Of a stretch of DNA of 64,000 nucleotides, positions 27,652 through 36,295 are shown in pieces. Positions within the stretch are counted from its first letter, which is position 1. The number at the start of each line of letters is the position of its first letter. The notes beneath the pieces were generated by a model that made no database searches, was not told the DNA's origin, and saw only the letters and a list, made by a program, of their open reading frames with translations. Source of the stretch: Paenibacillus ehimensis NBRC 15659. GTDB lineage: Bacteria; Bacillota; Bacilli; Paenibacillales; NBRC-103111. Where the stretch lies: positions 1 through 64,000 of the forward strand of contig NZ_BILX01000026.1 in assembly GCF_004000785.1 (NCBI RefSeq). The letters run 5' to 3'. A program made the translations under genes and the position numbers.

Positions 27652-28602
27652 ATGAGCTACGTAAACAAGGAACAGATCGAACGTGCCAAAAGACTGGATC
27701 TGCTCACATATTTGCATATGCACGAGCCGGCAGAACTGGTCCGATGCTCTCGCAATGTCTACACCACCCGGATACACGACAGCTTGAAAATTTCCAACGG
27801 CAAATGGTACTGGTGGTCAAGGGGGATCGGCGGACGCTCGGCGCTGGACTATTTGATCAAAGTGCGGGGCATGTCTTTTCCCGATGCGGTGCTGCAAATT
27901 GAAGGCGTTCATCCGGGCAGCGCACCTGCATTTTCGCAATCTTTGCAACAACGCTATTCTCCAGCGCGGTTTGAGCTTCCCGAACCGAATCGTACATCGC
28001 ATCGCGTCATGGCCTATCTCAGCAAACGCGGTATCCATCGCACGTTGATCGACTACTGTCTCGAAACGGGGCGTTTGTATGAAAGCCGCCGCTATCACAA
28101 CGCGGTATTCGTCGGTTTCGACCAGCAAGGAACGCCGCGCTATGCGGCGATACGCGGTACGACAAGCACCCGTTATATGGGGGAAGCCGCTGGCAGCGAC
28201 AAGCGGTATTCGTTTTCCATTCCGGCCTCGGGAAACTGTACGGAACTGCATCTGTTTGAGAGCGCCATTGATCTCTTATCCTACTGTACGCTGGAACATC
28301 TCGCTGGCCGGGATTGGCGGCAGGCGCATAAGCTGTCGCTGGCCGGAATATACAGGCCCAGGACAAATGGGGAGGACTCTACTCCCCCGTCAGCCCTAAT
28401 GCATTACTTGCAGTGCTTTCCCCAGGTGAATCGACTTGTCCTGCATCTGGACAATGATGAGCCGGGGCGATTGGCGGCAGCCACGATACAAAGACTCCTC
28501 TCTCCAGCCCTTCTCATATTCGATGAGCCGCCTAAGTTCGGAAAGGATGTAAACAACGATTTAATGGAATTCCGAAGAAGACGCGGTGAACCATCCCGAT
28601 AG
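27652..28602 (+). CDS. DUF3991/toprim domain protein (primase-like)
   Basis: 316 aa, start ATG 27652. The N-terminal DUF3991 region (RAKRLDLLTYL, RNVYTTRIHDSLKIS, WWSRGIGGRSALDYL) is followed by a toprim-like domain: a Glu strand (ELHLFESAIDLLSY) and the metal-binding strand LHLDNDEPGR. These proteins are encoded by many ICEs and plasmids and are thought to act in element replication as primase-like or DNA-nicking factors. A terminator follows immediately. Confidence 0.85.
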   Translation: MSYVNKEQIERAKRLDLLTYLHMHEPAELVRCSRNVYTTRIHDSLKISNGKWYWWSRGIGGRSALDYLIKVRGMSFPDAVLQIEGVHPGSAPAFSQSLQQRYSPARFELPEPNRTSHRVMAYLSKRGIHRTLIDYCLETGRLYESRRYHNAVFVGFDQQGTPRYAAIRGTTSTRYMGEAAGSDKRYSFSIPASGNCTELHLFESAIDLLSYCTLEHLAGRDWRQAHKLSLAGIYRPRTNGEDSTPPSALMHYLQCFPQVNRLVLHLDNDEPGRLAAATIQRLLSPALLIFDEPPKFGKDVNNDLMEFRRRRGEPSR

Positions 28603-28606
28603 CGGT

Positions 28607-28635
28607 AGACGCTGAACGGTTGGCGTCTTTTCTTT
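28607..28635 (+). terminator. terminator after toprim gene
   Basis: AGACGC (28607-28612) pairs with GCGTCT (28623-28628), followed by TTTCTTT. Confidence 0.75.
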
Positions 28636-28703
28636 CTGGGCTACGGAAAATTCTCACTGTATGTGGATAAGATGTGAATAGATTGGGGATAAGCGCAACC
28701 GCA

Positions 28704-28740
28704 TTGATTATATAGCATGTAATAGGTATAATAAAATCAA
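28704..28740 (+). promoter_or_regulatory. promoter with overlapping inverted repeat for the toxin-antitoxin operon
   Basis: TTGATT (28704-28709) and TATAAT (28727-28732) are separated by exactly 17 bp, a near-consensus vegetative promoter. ATTGATT (28703-28709) and AATCAAT (28735-28741) form an inverted repeat flanking the promoter, a plausible operator for autorepression by the antitoxin. Confidence 0.7.
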
Positions 28741-28764
28741 TATACAGCTATGCAAGGGGTGACC

Positions 28765-29058
28765 ATGATGATTATCAAACCTTCCGCCAGTATCCGGCAA
28801 AACTATAATGAAATCGCCGATCTATGCAAATCGTCCGGGGAACCGGTTTATCTGACCAAGAACGGTGAAGGCGATCTCGTCGTGATGGACATTGAGACGT
28901 TCTCCCGTCGCGAGAAGATGTTAAAGCTGCGCGAAGAACTGCTCGCTGTGCAAGAGGATCGTTTGGCGGGCCGTGCTGGTGTGACGCCGGACGAACTGGA
29001 CGCTTACCTGGAGGGCATTATTGACGAGGTTCAGCATGGAAAAGATGCCCCGTTATAA
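28765..29058 (+). CDS. Phd/YefM-family antitoxin
   Basis: 97 aa. The start is taken as ATG 28765 because AGGGGT lies 5-6 bases upstream and the protein then begins MMIIKPSASIRQNYNEIADLC. The N-terminal Phd/YefM DNA-binding fold includes EPVYLTKNGEGDLVVMDIETF, and the C-terminal tail that binds the toxin is acidic. It overlaps the toxin gene by 23 bases. Such modules stabilise ICEs by killing or arresting cells that lose them. Confidence 0.88.
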   Translation: MMIIKPSASIRQNYNEIADLCKSSGEPVYLTKNGEGDLVVMDIETFSRREKMLKLREELLAVQEDRLAGRAGVTPDELDAYLEGIIDEVQHGKDAPL

Positions 29059-29353
29059 GATCGTCGTCTCCGATCGCGCCCGCCAAATGCTGGCGGTTCA
29101 TGTGCGATTTCTTGCGGAGAAAAGTCCGGATGCGGCGCGGAAAACGAAAAACGAATTGCTGCAAGCGATACGTTCCTTGGCGCAAATGCCGGAACGCTAT
29201 CCTTTTCTGGAAGCGGAATTTATTCCGTCAAACAAGTACCACAAAATGTTCGTAGATAAATGGTATCTGGTGTTGTATCAGATTCAGGATGAAATCGTGT
29301 ATGTCGATTTCATTGTAGACTGCCGCCAGGATTACCGCTGGTTGGTGCGATAA
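29036..29353 (+). CDS. RelE/ParE-family toxin
   Basis: 105 aa, start ATG 29036 (MEKMPRYKIVVSDRARQML) inside the antitoxin gene. The RelE/ParE fold is visible in the central segment RSLAQMPERYPFLEAEF and the C-terminal strands KWYLVLYQIQDEIVYVDFIVDCRQDY. Whether it cleaves mRNA (RelE) or inhibits gyrase (ParE) cannot be read from sequence. It is coupled to the upstream antitoxin and followed by a terminator. Confidence 0.88.
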   Translation: MEKMPRYKIVVSDRARQMLAVHVRFLAEKSPDAARKTKNELLQAIRSLAQMPERYPFLEAEFIPSNKYHKMFVDKWYLVLYQIQDEIVYVDFIVDCRQDYRWLVR

Positions 29354-29369
29354 CAAAAAAATTCTGCGG

Positions 29370-29397
29370 AAGACGCTGAGCGGATCGGCGTCTTTTT
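29370..29397 (+). terminator. terminator after toxin-antitoxin operon
   Basis: AGACGC/GCGTCT stem with TTTTTT just downstream of the toxin stop; nearly the same arms as the terminator after the toprim gene. Confidence 0.75.
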
Positions 29398-29443
29398 TGT
29401 GTTTTTGGGGCCTCTCTTTTTCCCGGCAGGTGCTTTGAAGGCG

Positions 29444-29523
29444 ACACGAGACGAATGTCTCGTGTTGCAGCAAGCACTGAATTTGGATATCCAAATTCGC
29501 TTGTTAGGGGCCTGCGCCCCTAA
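29444..29523. other. candidate origin of transfer (oriT)
   Basis: Three perfect inverted repeats stand in a row in the gene-free stretch upstream of mobC and the relaxase. They are ACACGAGAC/GTCTCGTGT (29444-29452, 29457-29465), an 18-bp palindrome AATTTGG...CCAAATT (29480-29497) and TTAGGGGC/GCCCCTAA (29504-29511, 29516-29523). Hairpins beside the mobilisation genes are the usual layout of oriT, and the GC-rich hairpin with adjacent CTTGTTAGGGG is reminiscent of Tn1549-type nick regions. The nick site itself is not determined. Confidence 0.75.
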
Positions 29524-29595
29524 GACCCTTCATGATCGCTTGTTTATTGCGGCGTAAACTTCTTCGAATAGTTGATTTTGAAAGGGGGTTGTTCG

Positions 29596-29958
29596 TTGAG
29601 AAAACGTTCGATCTCGTTTCTGCTTCGTTTAAGTGAAAGCGAACATGTTCGTCTAATGAATGAAGTGAAACAAACAGGTCTTTCTCGGGAAGCGTACATC
29701 CGGGCGCTCATCAATGGGTATATACCGAAGCCGCTGCCGCCGCCGGATTATTATGCGATGATGCGAGAGCTTCACGCAATCGGCAATAATCTCAATCAAT
29801 TGGCGGCGAAGGCGCACGCAACCGGGCATCTGGATCGGGCCGCTTTTCAGCAGGAGGCGGATCAATTGCGCCGCGCCGTCCAATACATTCAACAGGCTGT
29901 AACAGCGCCGGAGCTTAGAACCGAGCCGCGCGGGAATTTGAACGTACATCTGCCGTAA
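29596..29958 (+). CDS. mobC: MobC-like relaxosome accessory protein
   Basis: 120 aa, start TTG 29596 after AAAGGGGG. The N-terminal ribbon-helix-helix-like region (RKRSISFLLRLSESEHVRL) and the C-terminal MobC motif (LHAIGNNLNQLAAKAHATG) are characteristic. MobC-type proteins bind oriT and help the relaxase nick DNA. It lies 13 bp before the relaxase gene and just after the candidate oriT. Confidence 0.88.
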   Translation: MRKRSISFLLRLSESEHVRLMNEVKQTGLSREAYIRALINGYIPKPLPPPDYYAMMRELHAIGNNLNQLAAKAHATGHLDRAAFQQEADQLRRAVQYIQQAVTAPELRTEPRGNLNVHLP

Positions 29959-29971
29959 AGGGGGCATGCGT

Positions 29972-31393
29972 ATGGCGACAACTGCAATCTGGGACGTTAC
30001 CGATCGACTCAAGCGCGTGCTGGACTATGCTTCCAATCCCGACAAAACGGATTTAGGGCGCATCGAGAATGAAGGTTTGCAACAGGCGCTCGTATATGCA
30101 GCCTCGGATGTCAAAACAGAGAGGCATCTTTATGTGAGCGGAATCAATTGCGATCCGCTCACCGCTTATGAGCAAATGCAGCGCACCAAGCGTCAATTTC
30201 AAAAGATGGATGGCATCGTCGCGTTTCACGGCTACCAAGCGTTTGCACCCGGTGAAACGACGCCGGAAATGGCGCACACCATCGGCGTCAAGCTGGCACA
30301 GGAGCTATGGGGCGATCGTTTTGAAGTCGTGGTATCGACCCATCTGGACAAGGAGCATTTGCACAATCACTTTGTGCTAAACTCCGTCTCCTTTATGGAC
30401 GGCAAACGGTATTACGACAACAAAGCCTCCTACGCCCTTCTAAGAAGAACATCCGACCGGCTATGCCGTGAACATGCATTGTCTGTGATCGAGCAACCCG
30501 AGCAGAGCAAGGCCAAACACTATGGAGAATGGAAAGCAGATCGGGAAGGTAAGCCGACTTGGAGGGGGACGATTCGGAGCGATGTGGATCAGGCGATTGC
30601 GGCATCCATGACGTGGACCCAGTTTATCGCCTCTTTGCAAAAGCAAGGCTATGATGTGAAGACGACCGTGAAGCATATGGCAGTGCGTCCACCGGGTAAG
30701 GAACGTTTCGTTCGTTTGCGCAGCTTGGGAGACGACTATACGGAAGAGGCTCTGAAACAGCGGATTTTACGAAATCGCATTCCCCGTAAAACACAGCCTC
30801 TGCCAATGCCGCAACGCAGGCGCGCCGTTTGCAAAGGAACGCTTCGATCCGGCAGGAAGTTCAGCGGCTTACAAGCATTGTACCTGCGCTATTTATATGA
30901 GATGGGCATGTGGCCCCGTTTTCGCGCGTCCGTGAGAAGGACGCCTTTTTTATTACGGGAAGACTTGCGACACTTGGCGGTTATTACCGCTCAGACCAAA
31001 CTACTCTGCCAGCGCCGTATCTCCAGCAAAGAGCAGCTTTTGGACTATGTATCCATTGCCCAACAGGAGATGCGCCTACTTTCCAGCGAGCGCAAAGCGC
31101 TGTACAACCGTCTTCGCCGCTGCAAGGAGGAAGGCCGGATCTACGCTTGCAAAGAGCAGATAGCCGTATTATCCAAGCGGCTTGCCGCGCTTCGAAAGGA
31201 GGTGAAGCTGTGTGCGGGCATCCTGGCCCGATCCGGGGAAATGATGACTAAACTACATGGTGACAGGAAAAATCAATCATTACGAAGGGAGGATTCCATC
31301 CATGAGCAGTGGTGCCGAGGCGGCCGATCAGGTCGTCAACATGAGTCTTCGGGGCATCGAGGTGATGGCCAAGATTTCCGGCGAAGGCGCTAA
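29972..31393 (+). CDS. MobA/VirD2-type relaxase
   Basis: 473 aa, start ATG 29972 (7 bases after AAAGGGGG; ATG 29966 is too close). Motif I carries the candidate nicking tyrosine Y19 (RVLDYASNPD). The metal-binding motif HLDKEHLHNHFVLN lies near residues 124-137. The enzyme cuts one strand at oriT, stays bound to the 5' end and leads it to VirD4. The C-terminal half is basic and coiled. The last ~30 codons overlap the start of pcfB in another frame and look like read-through sequence, so the family's normal C-terminus may be shorter. Confidence 0.92.
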   Translation: MATTAIWDVTDRLKRVLDYASNPDKTDLGRIENEGLQQALVYAASDVKTERHLYVSGINCDPLTAYEQMQRTKRQFQKMDGIVAFHGYQAFAPGETTPEMAHTIGVKLAQELWGDRFEVVVSTHLDKEHLHNHFVLNSVSFMDGKRYYDNKASYALLRRTSDRLCREHALSVIEQPEQSKAKHYGEWKADREGKPTWRGTIRSDVDQAIAASMTWTQFIASLQKQGYDVKTTVKHMAVRPPGKERFVRLRSLGDDYTEEALKQRILRNRIPRKTQPLPMPQRRRAVCKGTLRSGRKFSGLQALYLRYLYEMGMWPRFRASVRRTPFLLREDLRHLAVITAQTKLLCQRRISSKEQLLDYVSIAQQEMRLLSSERKALYNRLRRCKEEGRIYACKEQIAVLSKRLAALRKEVKLCAGILARSGEMMTKLHGDRKNQSLRREDSIHEQWCRGGRSGRQHESSGHRGDGQDFRRRR

Positions 31394-32192
31394 GCATCTG
31401 GCCGTCTATTTGTTTGCCGCCCTGCAGGGGCAGAAACGGACGAAGGGCAGCATTCGTCTGGAAAGCTTGCTCCGCAGCGGCAAGGAATTGAAAGTATTTG
31501 CCGTCAAAAACGAAGACTTGCCTACCTTCTGCAAGGAGGCCAAACGATACGGCGTTTTGTACTGTGCCCTGCGGGACAAAAAGAATGTCGATGGCTTGTG
31601 CGATGTGATGGTGCGGGCCGAGGACGCATCCAAAATCAACCGTATTGTCGAACGCTTCAAACTGGCGACCGTGGATACGGCCAGCATTAAAAGCGAAATT
31701 GAGAAATCCCGCGCCGGGAAACAGCCCGTTCAACATGCGTCCGAGCAAGGGCATGAGCAAGCATTGGATCAAACCCAGCAGCGAACGGTGGAGCAAGACA
31801 TCGCGTCCAAGGGAACGACTCCGGAAAAGAGAGCCGACGATTTTTTGGACGAATTGATGCAGGAGAACAAATCAAAGCAGCCAACTTTCCCGACACACGT
31901 TCAAACAAACCCCACGATGGCGACGACGGAGCCGCCCCATCCGTCCGAGCCTACCTCCGGGCGCAGCGAAGCATCCGCAAGGGGTACGATTGAACCGAAA
32001 GCCGAGACAGTGCAGCAACGGCCATCGATTCGCGAACTGCTGCGCGAGATTCGTGAAGAAAATCGAAGGGCGGAGAAAGAACGGCGTCAGATCGTCAAGG
32101 AACCGTCGCTGCCCAAACGAAGCGTGCGAAATGCCGATAAAGCGAAGACGGGAAAATCCAACGGATCTCGAAAGCGAGGGAAAGCCAAGTGA
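31302..32192 (+). CDS. PcfB-family (DUF3801) conjugation accessory protein
   Basis: 296 aa, start ATG 31302 after GGGAGG, within the 3' end of the relaxase gene. The DUF3801/PcfB domain covers roughly residues 1-140 (EAADQVVNMSLRG, KVFAVKNEDLPTFCKEAKRYGVLYCALRD). The rest is a charged, disordered tail ending in a Lys/Arg-rich stretch. In pCF10-type systems PcfB links the relaxosome to the coupling protein. The gene ends by overlapping the next GTG start. Confidence 0.87.
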   Translation: MSSGAEAADQVVNMSLRGIEVMAKISGEGAKHLAVYLFAALQGQKRTKGSIRLESLLRSGKELKVFAVKNEDLPTFCKEAKRYGVLYCALRDKKNVDGLCDVMVRAEDASKINRIVERFKLATVDTASIKSEIEKSRAGKQPVQHASEQGHEQALDQTQQRTVEQDIASKGTTPEKRADDFLDELMQENKSKQPTFPTHVQTNPTMATTEPPHPSEPTSGRSEASARGTIEPKAETVQQRPSIRELLREIREENRRAEKERRQIVKEPSLPKRSVRNADKAKTGKSNGSRKRGKAK

Positions 32193-33094
32193 ACAATCTG
32201 GACGATTTATTCCGTCAGGATGCAGCCAGTCGATCATCCACGAATCCGTCTGAGCAACCTTTTGACAAGGAAACCTGGGCACAGAAAAAGCAGGAACTTA
32301 GGCAATGGACTTACGAGACGATTGATGCCGCGACATCGTCCATTGCGCAAAGCGGCGATGAGTTTCAGCGTTATCTGGATGTGCAGAGCCGTTTCGATCG
32401 CTACAGCGTATCCAATGCACTTCTGATTCTCGCACAGCGGCCGGAGGCGACCCGCATCTCTGATTTCGATACGTGGAAAGAACAAGGCGTATTTATCCGC
32501 CGCAAGGAAACCGGCTTTTACATCTTAGAGCCGGGAGAGGAGTACCGGAGGGATGACGGCAGCACCGGCATTAGCTATAACCCCAAAAAAATGTTCGACA
32601 TCGCACAAACGACGGCCAGCCAAAAGAGGGAACAACCGGCCTATCCGGACGACCGGATGCGGATCAAAGCGCTGATGGATCGCGCCCCTGTTCCGATCGT
32701 CATCGGGGATGCGCTGCCGCCGGAAGCGCATGCGCTCTATCAGCCGGACATGCGGAATATTGTCATCCGCCGCGGCCTGGATGCCGGGGATATTTTCCGG
32801 TCGCTCGCGCAGGAGCTGGCGCATGCGGAACTGGATCGCGGCGATGGCCGATACAGCCGTTCCGATTTTACGTTCCATGCATATTGCGCCTCCTATATGC
32901 TGTGCAAACAGTTCGGCGTAGACACGTCTTCTTTTCGTTTTCATCGAGTGCCGGAGAAGCTGAAGGACATCGAGCCGCAGCAAATTCGCACCGAACTGGC
33001 GGTGATGAAGGATACCGCGCATGACATGGCCCGCAGGATGAACCGGATGCTGGCGCAGCAGCGGCAACAACAGCGGCCGGAACCGGCAAGGTAA
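32189..33094 (+). CDS. ArdC-like antirestriction/ssDNA-binding protein with degenerate metallopeptidase motif
   Basis: 301 aa, GTG start overlapping pcfB by 4 bases. The N-terminal ArdC domain (DVQSRFDRYSVSNALLILAQRPEATRISDFDTWK) binds single-stranded DNA in the characterised ArdC family. The C-terminal metallopeptidase-like domain reads SLAQELAHAELDRG, where HExxH would be expected; the first His is Gln, so peptidase activity is doubtful. It is probably delivered to or expressed early in the recipient to protect the incoming strand. Confidence 0.82.
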   Translation: MNNLDDLFRQDAASRSSTNPSEQPFDKETWAQKKQELRQWTYETIDAATSSIAQSGDEFQRYLDVQSRFDRYSVSNALLILAQRPEATRISDFDTWKEQGVFIRRKETGFYILEPGEEYRRDDGSTGISYNPKKMFDIAQTTASQKREQPAYPDDRMRIKALMDRAPVPIVIGDALPPEAHALYQPDMRNIVIRRGLDAGDIFRSLAQELAHAELDRGDGRYSRSDFTFHAYCASYMLCKQFGVDTSSFRFHRVPEKLKDIEPQQIRTELAVMKDTAHDMARRMNRMLAQQRQQQRPEPAR

Positions 33095-33133
33095 GCGCCG
33101 TCAAGTTCTATTTTGCTCAGGGAGGGAGCGCCT

Positions 33134-33325
33134 GTGAAGGAAGAAGAACGGATTCTCTGTTTGGATCATTATGAGCATGGCATCGTGGTGCATGCGCTGA
33201 ATGCGCTGCGAAACGATTTGATCGGCGAGAAGCGCCCCACCGATGCCGTCGATGATCTGTTGCTCAAAACAATTGAAGCCCCCTATCAAAAACATAAACG
33301 ACGGAGCCATCATGAGGCGCGTTGA
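33134..33325 (+). CDS. small conserved ICE protein
   Basis: 63 aa, start GTG 33134 after GGGAGGGAG. The conserved pattern EERILCLDHYEHGIVVHALNALR, then KRPTDAVDDLLLK is typical of a short protein found just before virD4 in Tn1549-like elements. It is helical and soluble, and overlaps virD4 by 14 bases. No function is known to me. Confidence 0.7.
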   Translation: MKEEERILCLDHYEHGIVVHALNALRNDLIGEKRPTDAVDDLLLKTIEAPYQKHKRRSHHEAR

Positions 33326-35081
33326 AACCGCAAGGAGTCATTTGATACTCTTTGCGATTTTTTTGATTCCCGTCGTTTGGGCGGCATTGCTCACCGCCCC
33401 TGCACTTTCCGGGGGGCTGCCGGCGATTGTGGAGCATCTCAGCGCGGCGATCAATCACCCGTTCGACATTCAGTGGGTAGACGATACGCCGCGCTGTCTA
33501 TTCATTTTTACGCTGGCCTATGGACTCGGCGTCTGTATTTACTTGGCCTCCCCGCGAAACTATCGACGACGGGAGGAGCACGGCAGCGCCCGCTGGGGCC
33601 GGGCGAAAACCATATGCGCCAAATATAGAAGCAAGCAGCCGGGACAAAACAAAATTTTAACCAAGCAGGTTTGCATCGGGCTCGACGGCCGCAAGCATCG
33701 CCGAAATGTGAATGTGCTCGTCGTAGGCGGTTCCGGCTCCGGCAAAACAAGGTTTTATGCAAAACCGAACGTCATGCAAGCGAACACATCGTTCGTCGTT
33801 CTCGACCCGAAAGGCGAAATCTTGCGGGATACCGGCCATCTGCTTAAATCCAAAGGGTATGACATCAAGGTGCTCGATCTGATCAATCCTCACCGCTCTC
33901 ACGGCTACAACCCTTTCGCCTATTTGCACGACGACAAGGACGTGCTGAAACTGGTCACCAACCTGATTCGCAATACGACGCCGAAGGGCAGCAACACGAA
34001 CGACCCGTTCTGGGAACGATCCGAAACGGCGCTATTGGAGGCGCTCGTTTTGTATTTGCTCTATGAAGCGCCGCCGGAGGAACAGAATTTCCCGATGGTG
34101 ATGGAGATGATCGCCGCCGCCGAAGTGCGGGAAGAAGACGAAACCTACCAGAGTCCGCTGGACGAGTTGTTTGAACGGCTGGCGATGCGCGACCCGGAGC
34201 ATTTGGCGGTCAAACAGTACAACATCTTCAAACTGGCGGCGGGGAAAACAGCCAAATCGATATTGATCGGCCTAGGCGTTCGGCTGGAGAAGTTCAACTT
34301 GCATTCAATCGCCGGAATGAGCTTGGTCGATGAAATGGAATTGGCTGTCATGGGAGAAAAGAAGACGGCGTTGTTTGCCGTCATTCCCGACAACGACAGC
34401 AGTTTCAACTTCATCGTCGGGATGCTTTACACCCAGCTTTTCCAATGCCTGATGTACGAGGCCGACTATCGGCACGGCGGACGCTTGCCGGTGCACGTGC
34501 ATTTCGTGATGGACGAATTTGCCAACGTCGCCTTGCCCGATGAATTCGACAAGCTGCTCTCCACCATACGCAGCCGCGAGATTTCGGTTTCCATCATCCT
34601 GCAAAATTTGGCGCAGCTCAAATCGCTGTACAAGGAGTCGTGGGAATCGATCGTTGGGAACTGCGATGTGTTTTTGTACCTGGGCGGCAATGAACAATCC
34701 ACCCACAAATACGTATCGGAGCTGCTGGGCAAGGAAACGATCGACACGAACACCTATGGCCAAAGCAAGGGACGCAGCGGCAGCTATTCGATCAACTATC
34801 AGTTGTCCGGCCGCGACTTGCTGACGCCCGATGAGGTGCGGCTTCTCGATAACCGTCATGCCTTGCTCTTTATTCGCGGCGAGCGTCCTGTTCAGGACGA
34901 CAAATACGATTTGCTCAGGCATCCCCATGTCGCTCTCACGACGGATGGCAACGGTCCTCCCTACCAGCATGGGGGCACGGAACTTGCGCTCGATTGGCGA
35001 ACCGTGACGCTTGATGAAAACGGAGAGTACGAGCTTCTGTCGGAAGAAGACATGGAGTCGCTATTTTTACGAGGGGAATGA
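33312..35081 (+). CDS. VirD4/TraG-type coupling protein
   Basis: 589 aa, start ATG 33312 (MRRVETARSH). Two N-terminal transmembrane helices (residues ~10-32 and ~60-80) precede the ATPase domain. Walker A GGSGSGKT is near residue 138 and Walker B HFVMDEFANV near 397, with the conserved ILQNLAQLKSLY segment after it. The coupling protein pumps the relaxase-DNA complex into the type IV secretion channel. The 3' end overlaps the next gene (ATGATG junction), consistent with a transfer operon. Confidence 0.93.
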   Translation: MRRVETARSHLILFAIFLIPVVWAALLTAPALSGGLPAIVEHLSAAINHPFDIQWVDDTPRCLFIFTLAYGLGVCIYLASPRNYRRREEHGSARWGRAKTICAKYRSKQPGQNKILTKQVCIGLDGRKHRRNVNVLVVGGSGSGKTRFYAKPNVMQANTSFVVLDPKGEILRDTGHLLKSKGYDIKVLDLINPHRSHGYNPFAYLHDDKDVLKLVTNLIRNTTPKGSNTNDPFWERSETALLEALVLYLLYEAPPEEQNFPMVMEMIAAAEVREEDETYQSPLDELFERLAMRDPEHLAVKQYNIFKLAAGKTAKSILIGLGVRLEKFNLHSIAGMSLVDEMELAVMGEKKTALFAVIPDNDSSFNFIVGMLYTQLFQCLMYEADYRHGGRLPVHVHFVMDEFANVALPDEFDKLLSTIRSREISVSIILQNLAQLKSLYKESWESIVGNCDVFLYLGGNEQSTHKYVSELLGKETIDTNTYGQSKGRSGSYSINYQLSGRDLLTPDEVRLLDNRHALLFIRGERPVQDDKYDLLRHPHVALTTDGNGPPYQHGGTELALDWRTVTLDENGEYELLSEEDMESLFLRGE

Positions 35082-35386
35082 TGAAAATGAAGTTCAAAAA
35101 GAAACGGCTGCTGGCACTGTACATCATGCTGATGTTAACGGGAACCGTATTCGTCTCTACCGCTTATGCCGAGGGCGACCCGATGACGACGGTCAATAAT
35201 TTGTCCACTTTCATATTCGGATTAATACGGGCCATCGGTATGATCATACTCGGCTTCGGCATTGTGCAGATCGGATTGTCGCTCAAGTCTCACGATCCTT
35301 CCCAGCGAGCGAACGGGTTCCTGACGCTCGCCGGCGGAATTATCATTACCTTCACGAAGGAAATTCTTACCCTGATAGCCGGTTAA
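35078..35386 (+). CDS. small VirB2/TrbC- or Maff2-like membrane protein
   Basis: 102 aa. A signal-like N-terminus (LLALYIMLMLTGTVFVSTAYA) is followed by two hydrophobic helices (FIFGLIRAIGMIILGFGIVQIG and FLTLAGGIIITFTKEILTLIAG). This is the layout of VirB2-type pilins and of the small Maff2-family proteins that follow virD4 in Tn1549 relatives. It overlaps virD4 by 4 bases. The precise family is uncertain, but a channel or pilus subunit role is likely. Confidence 0.75.
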   Translation: MMKMKFKKKRLLALYIMLMLTGTVFVSTAYAEGDPMTTVNNLSTFIFGLIRAIGMIILGFGIVQIGLSLKSHDPSQRANGFLTLAGGIIITFTKEILTLIAG

Positions 35387-35453
35387 ACGGGAGTCGCACA
35401 TGAGGGGAACGGGCGATTTATCCGTTCCCCGTCTACAGAAAAGGGGTGAGAAT

Positions 35454-36293
35454 ATGGCCAAAAACAGTTGGATTATTGACAACCTCGAACATGCGCTCGA
35501 TACATGGAACGAGAAAATAAACGAAATCTGGCAGCTTGTTACCGAGTCGCCGGCCGACTTCAAGGGCGGCGGCGTTTGGCGCGTCATTACCGACATTCAC
35601 GGCGCGTTGCAGGCGACGGGACTGGCGCTTCTGGTCTTGTTTTTTGTGATCGGCGTGGTGAAGACGACCGGCAATTTTGCCGAAGTGAAAAAGCCGGAGA
35701 TGGCCGTCAAGCTGTTTATCCGTTTTGTCCTGGCCAAAGCGGTCGTTACCTACGGGCTGGAGCTCATGATGGCGCTGTTTACCATTGTTCAGGGAATCAT
35801 CTCCACGATGATGGGACGTTCCGGGTTCGGAAGGACGGAGGCTATGACTTTGCCGAACACCATTGCAAAAGCGATTGAAGATGTCGGCTTTTGGCAAAGC
35901 ATTCCCCTGTGGGTTGTCACCCTTCTGGGCAGTCTGTTCATCACGGTGCTGTCTTTTGTGATGATCCTCTCGGTGTACGGACGTTTTTTTCGTATCTACT
36001 TATATACGGCGATCGCTCCCGTTCCGCTTTCCTCCTTTGCCGGGGAGCCGAGCCAAAATATCGGTAAATCGTTTCTCAAAGGGTATGCGGCCGCTTGCCT
36101 AGAGGGAGCGATTATCATACTCGCCTGCATCATCTACTCCGCCTTTGCCTCCGCTCCCCCGGCGGTCGATGAAGGCGCTGGCGCGGTTACGATGGTGTGG
36201 ACGTACATCGGCGAGCTGATTTTTAACATGCTGGTGCTCGTGGGGACGGTCAAAATGGCGGACCGGGTGGTGAGGGAGATGATGGGGCTGTAG
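35454..36293 (+). CDS. VirB6/TrbL-like conjugation membrane protein (CD1112 type)
   Basis: 279 aa, start ATG 35454 after AAGGGGTGAG. Multiple hydrophobic helices occur (for example ALLVLFFVIGVV near residue 60, WVVTLLGSLFITVLSFVMILSV near 155, and IIILACIIYSAF near 225), separated by polar loops. Such proteins form the inner-membrane part of the mating channel. Position between the VirB2-like gene and PrgI/VirB4 is standard for the family. It ends only 3 bp from the convergent XRE gene. Confidence 0.85.
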   Translation: MAKNSWIIDNLEHALDTWNEKINEIWQLVTESPADFKGGGVWRVITDIHGALQATGLALLVLFFVIGVVKTTGNFAEVKKPEMAVKLFIRFVLAKAVVTYGLELMMALFTIVQGIISTMMGRSGFGRTEAMTLPNTIAKAIEDVGFWQSIPLWVVTLLGSLFITVLSFVMILSVYGRFFRIYLYTAIAPVPLSSFAGEPSQNIGKSFLKGYAAACLEGAIIILACIIYSAFASAPPAVDEGAGAVTMVWTYIGELIFNMLVLVGTVKMADRVVREMMGL

Positions 36294-36295
36294 CT

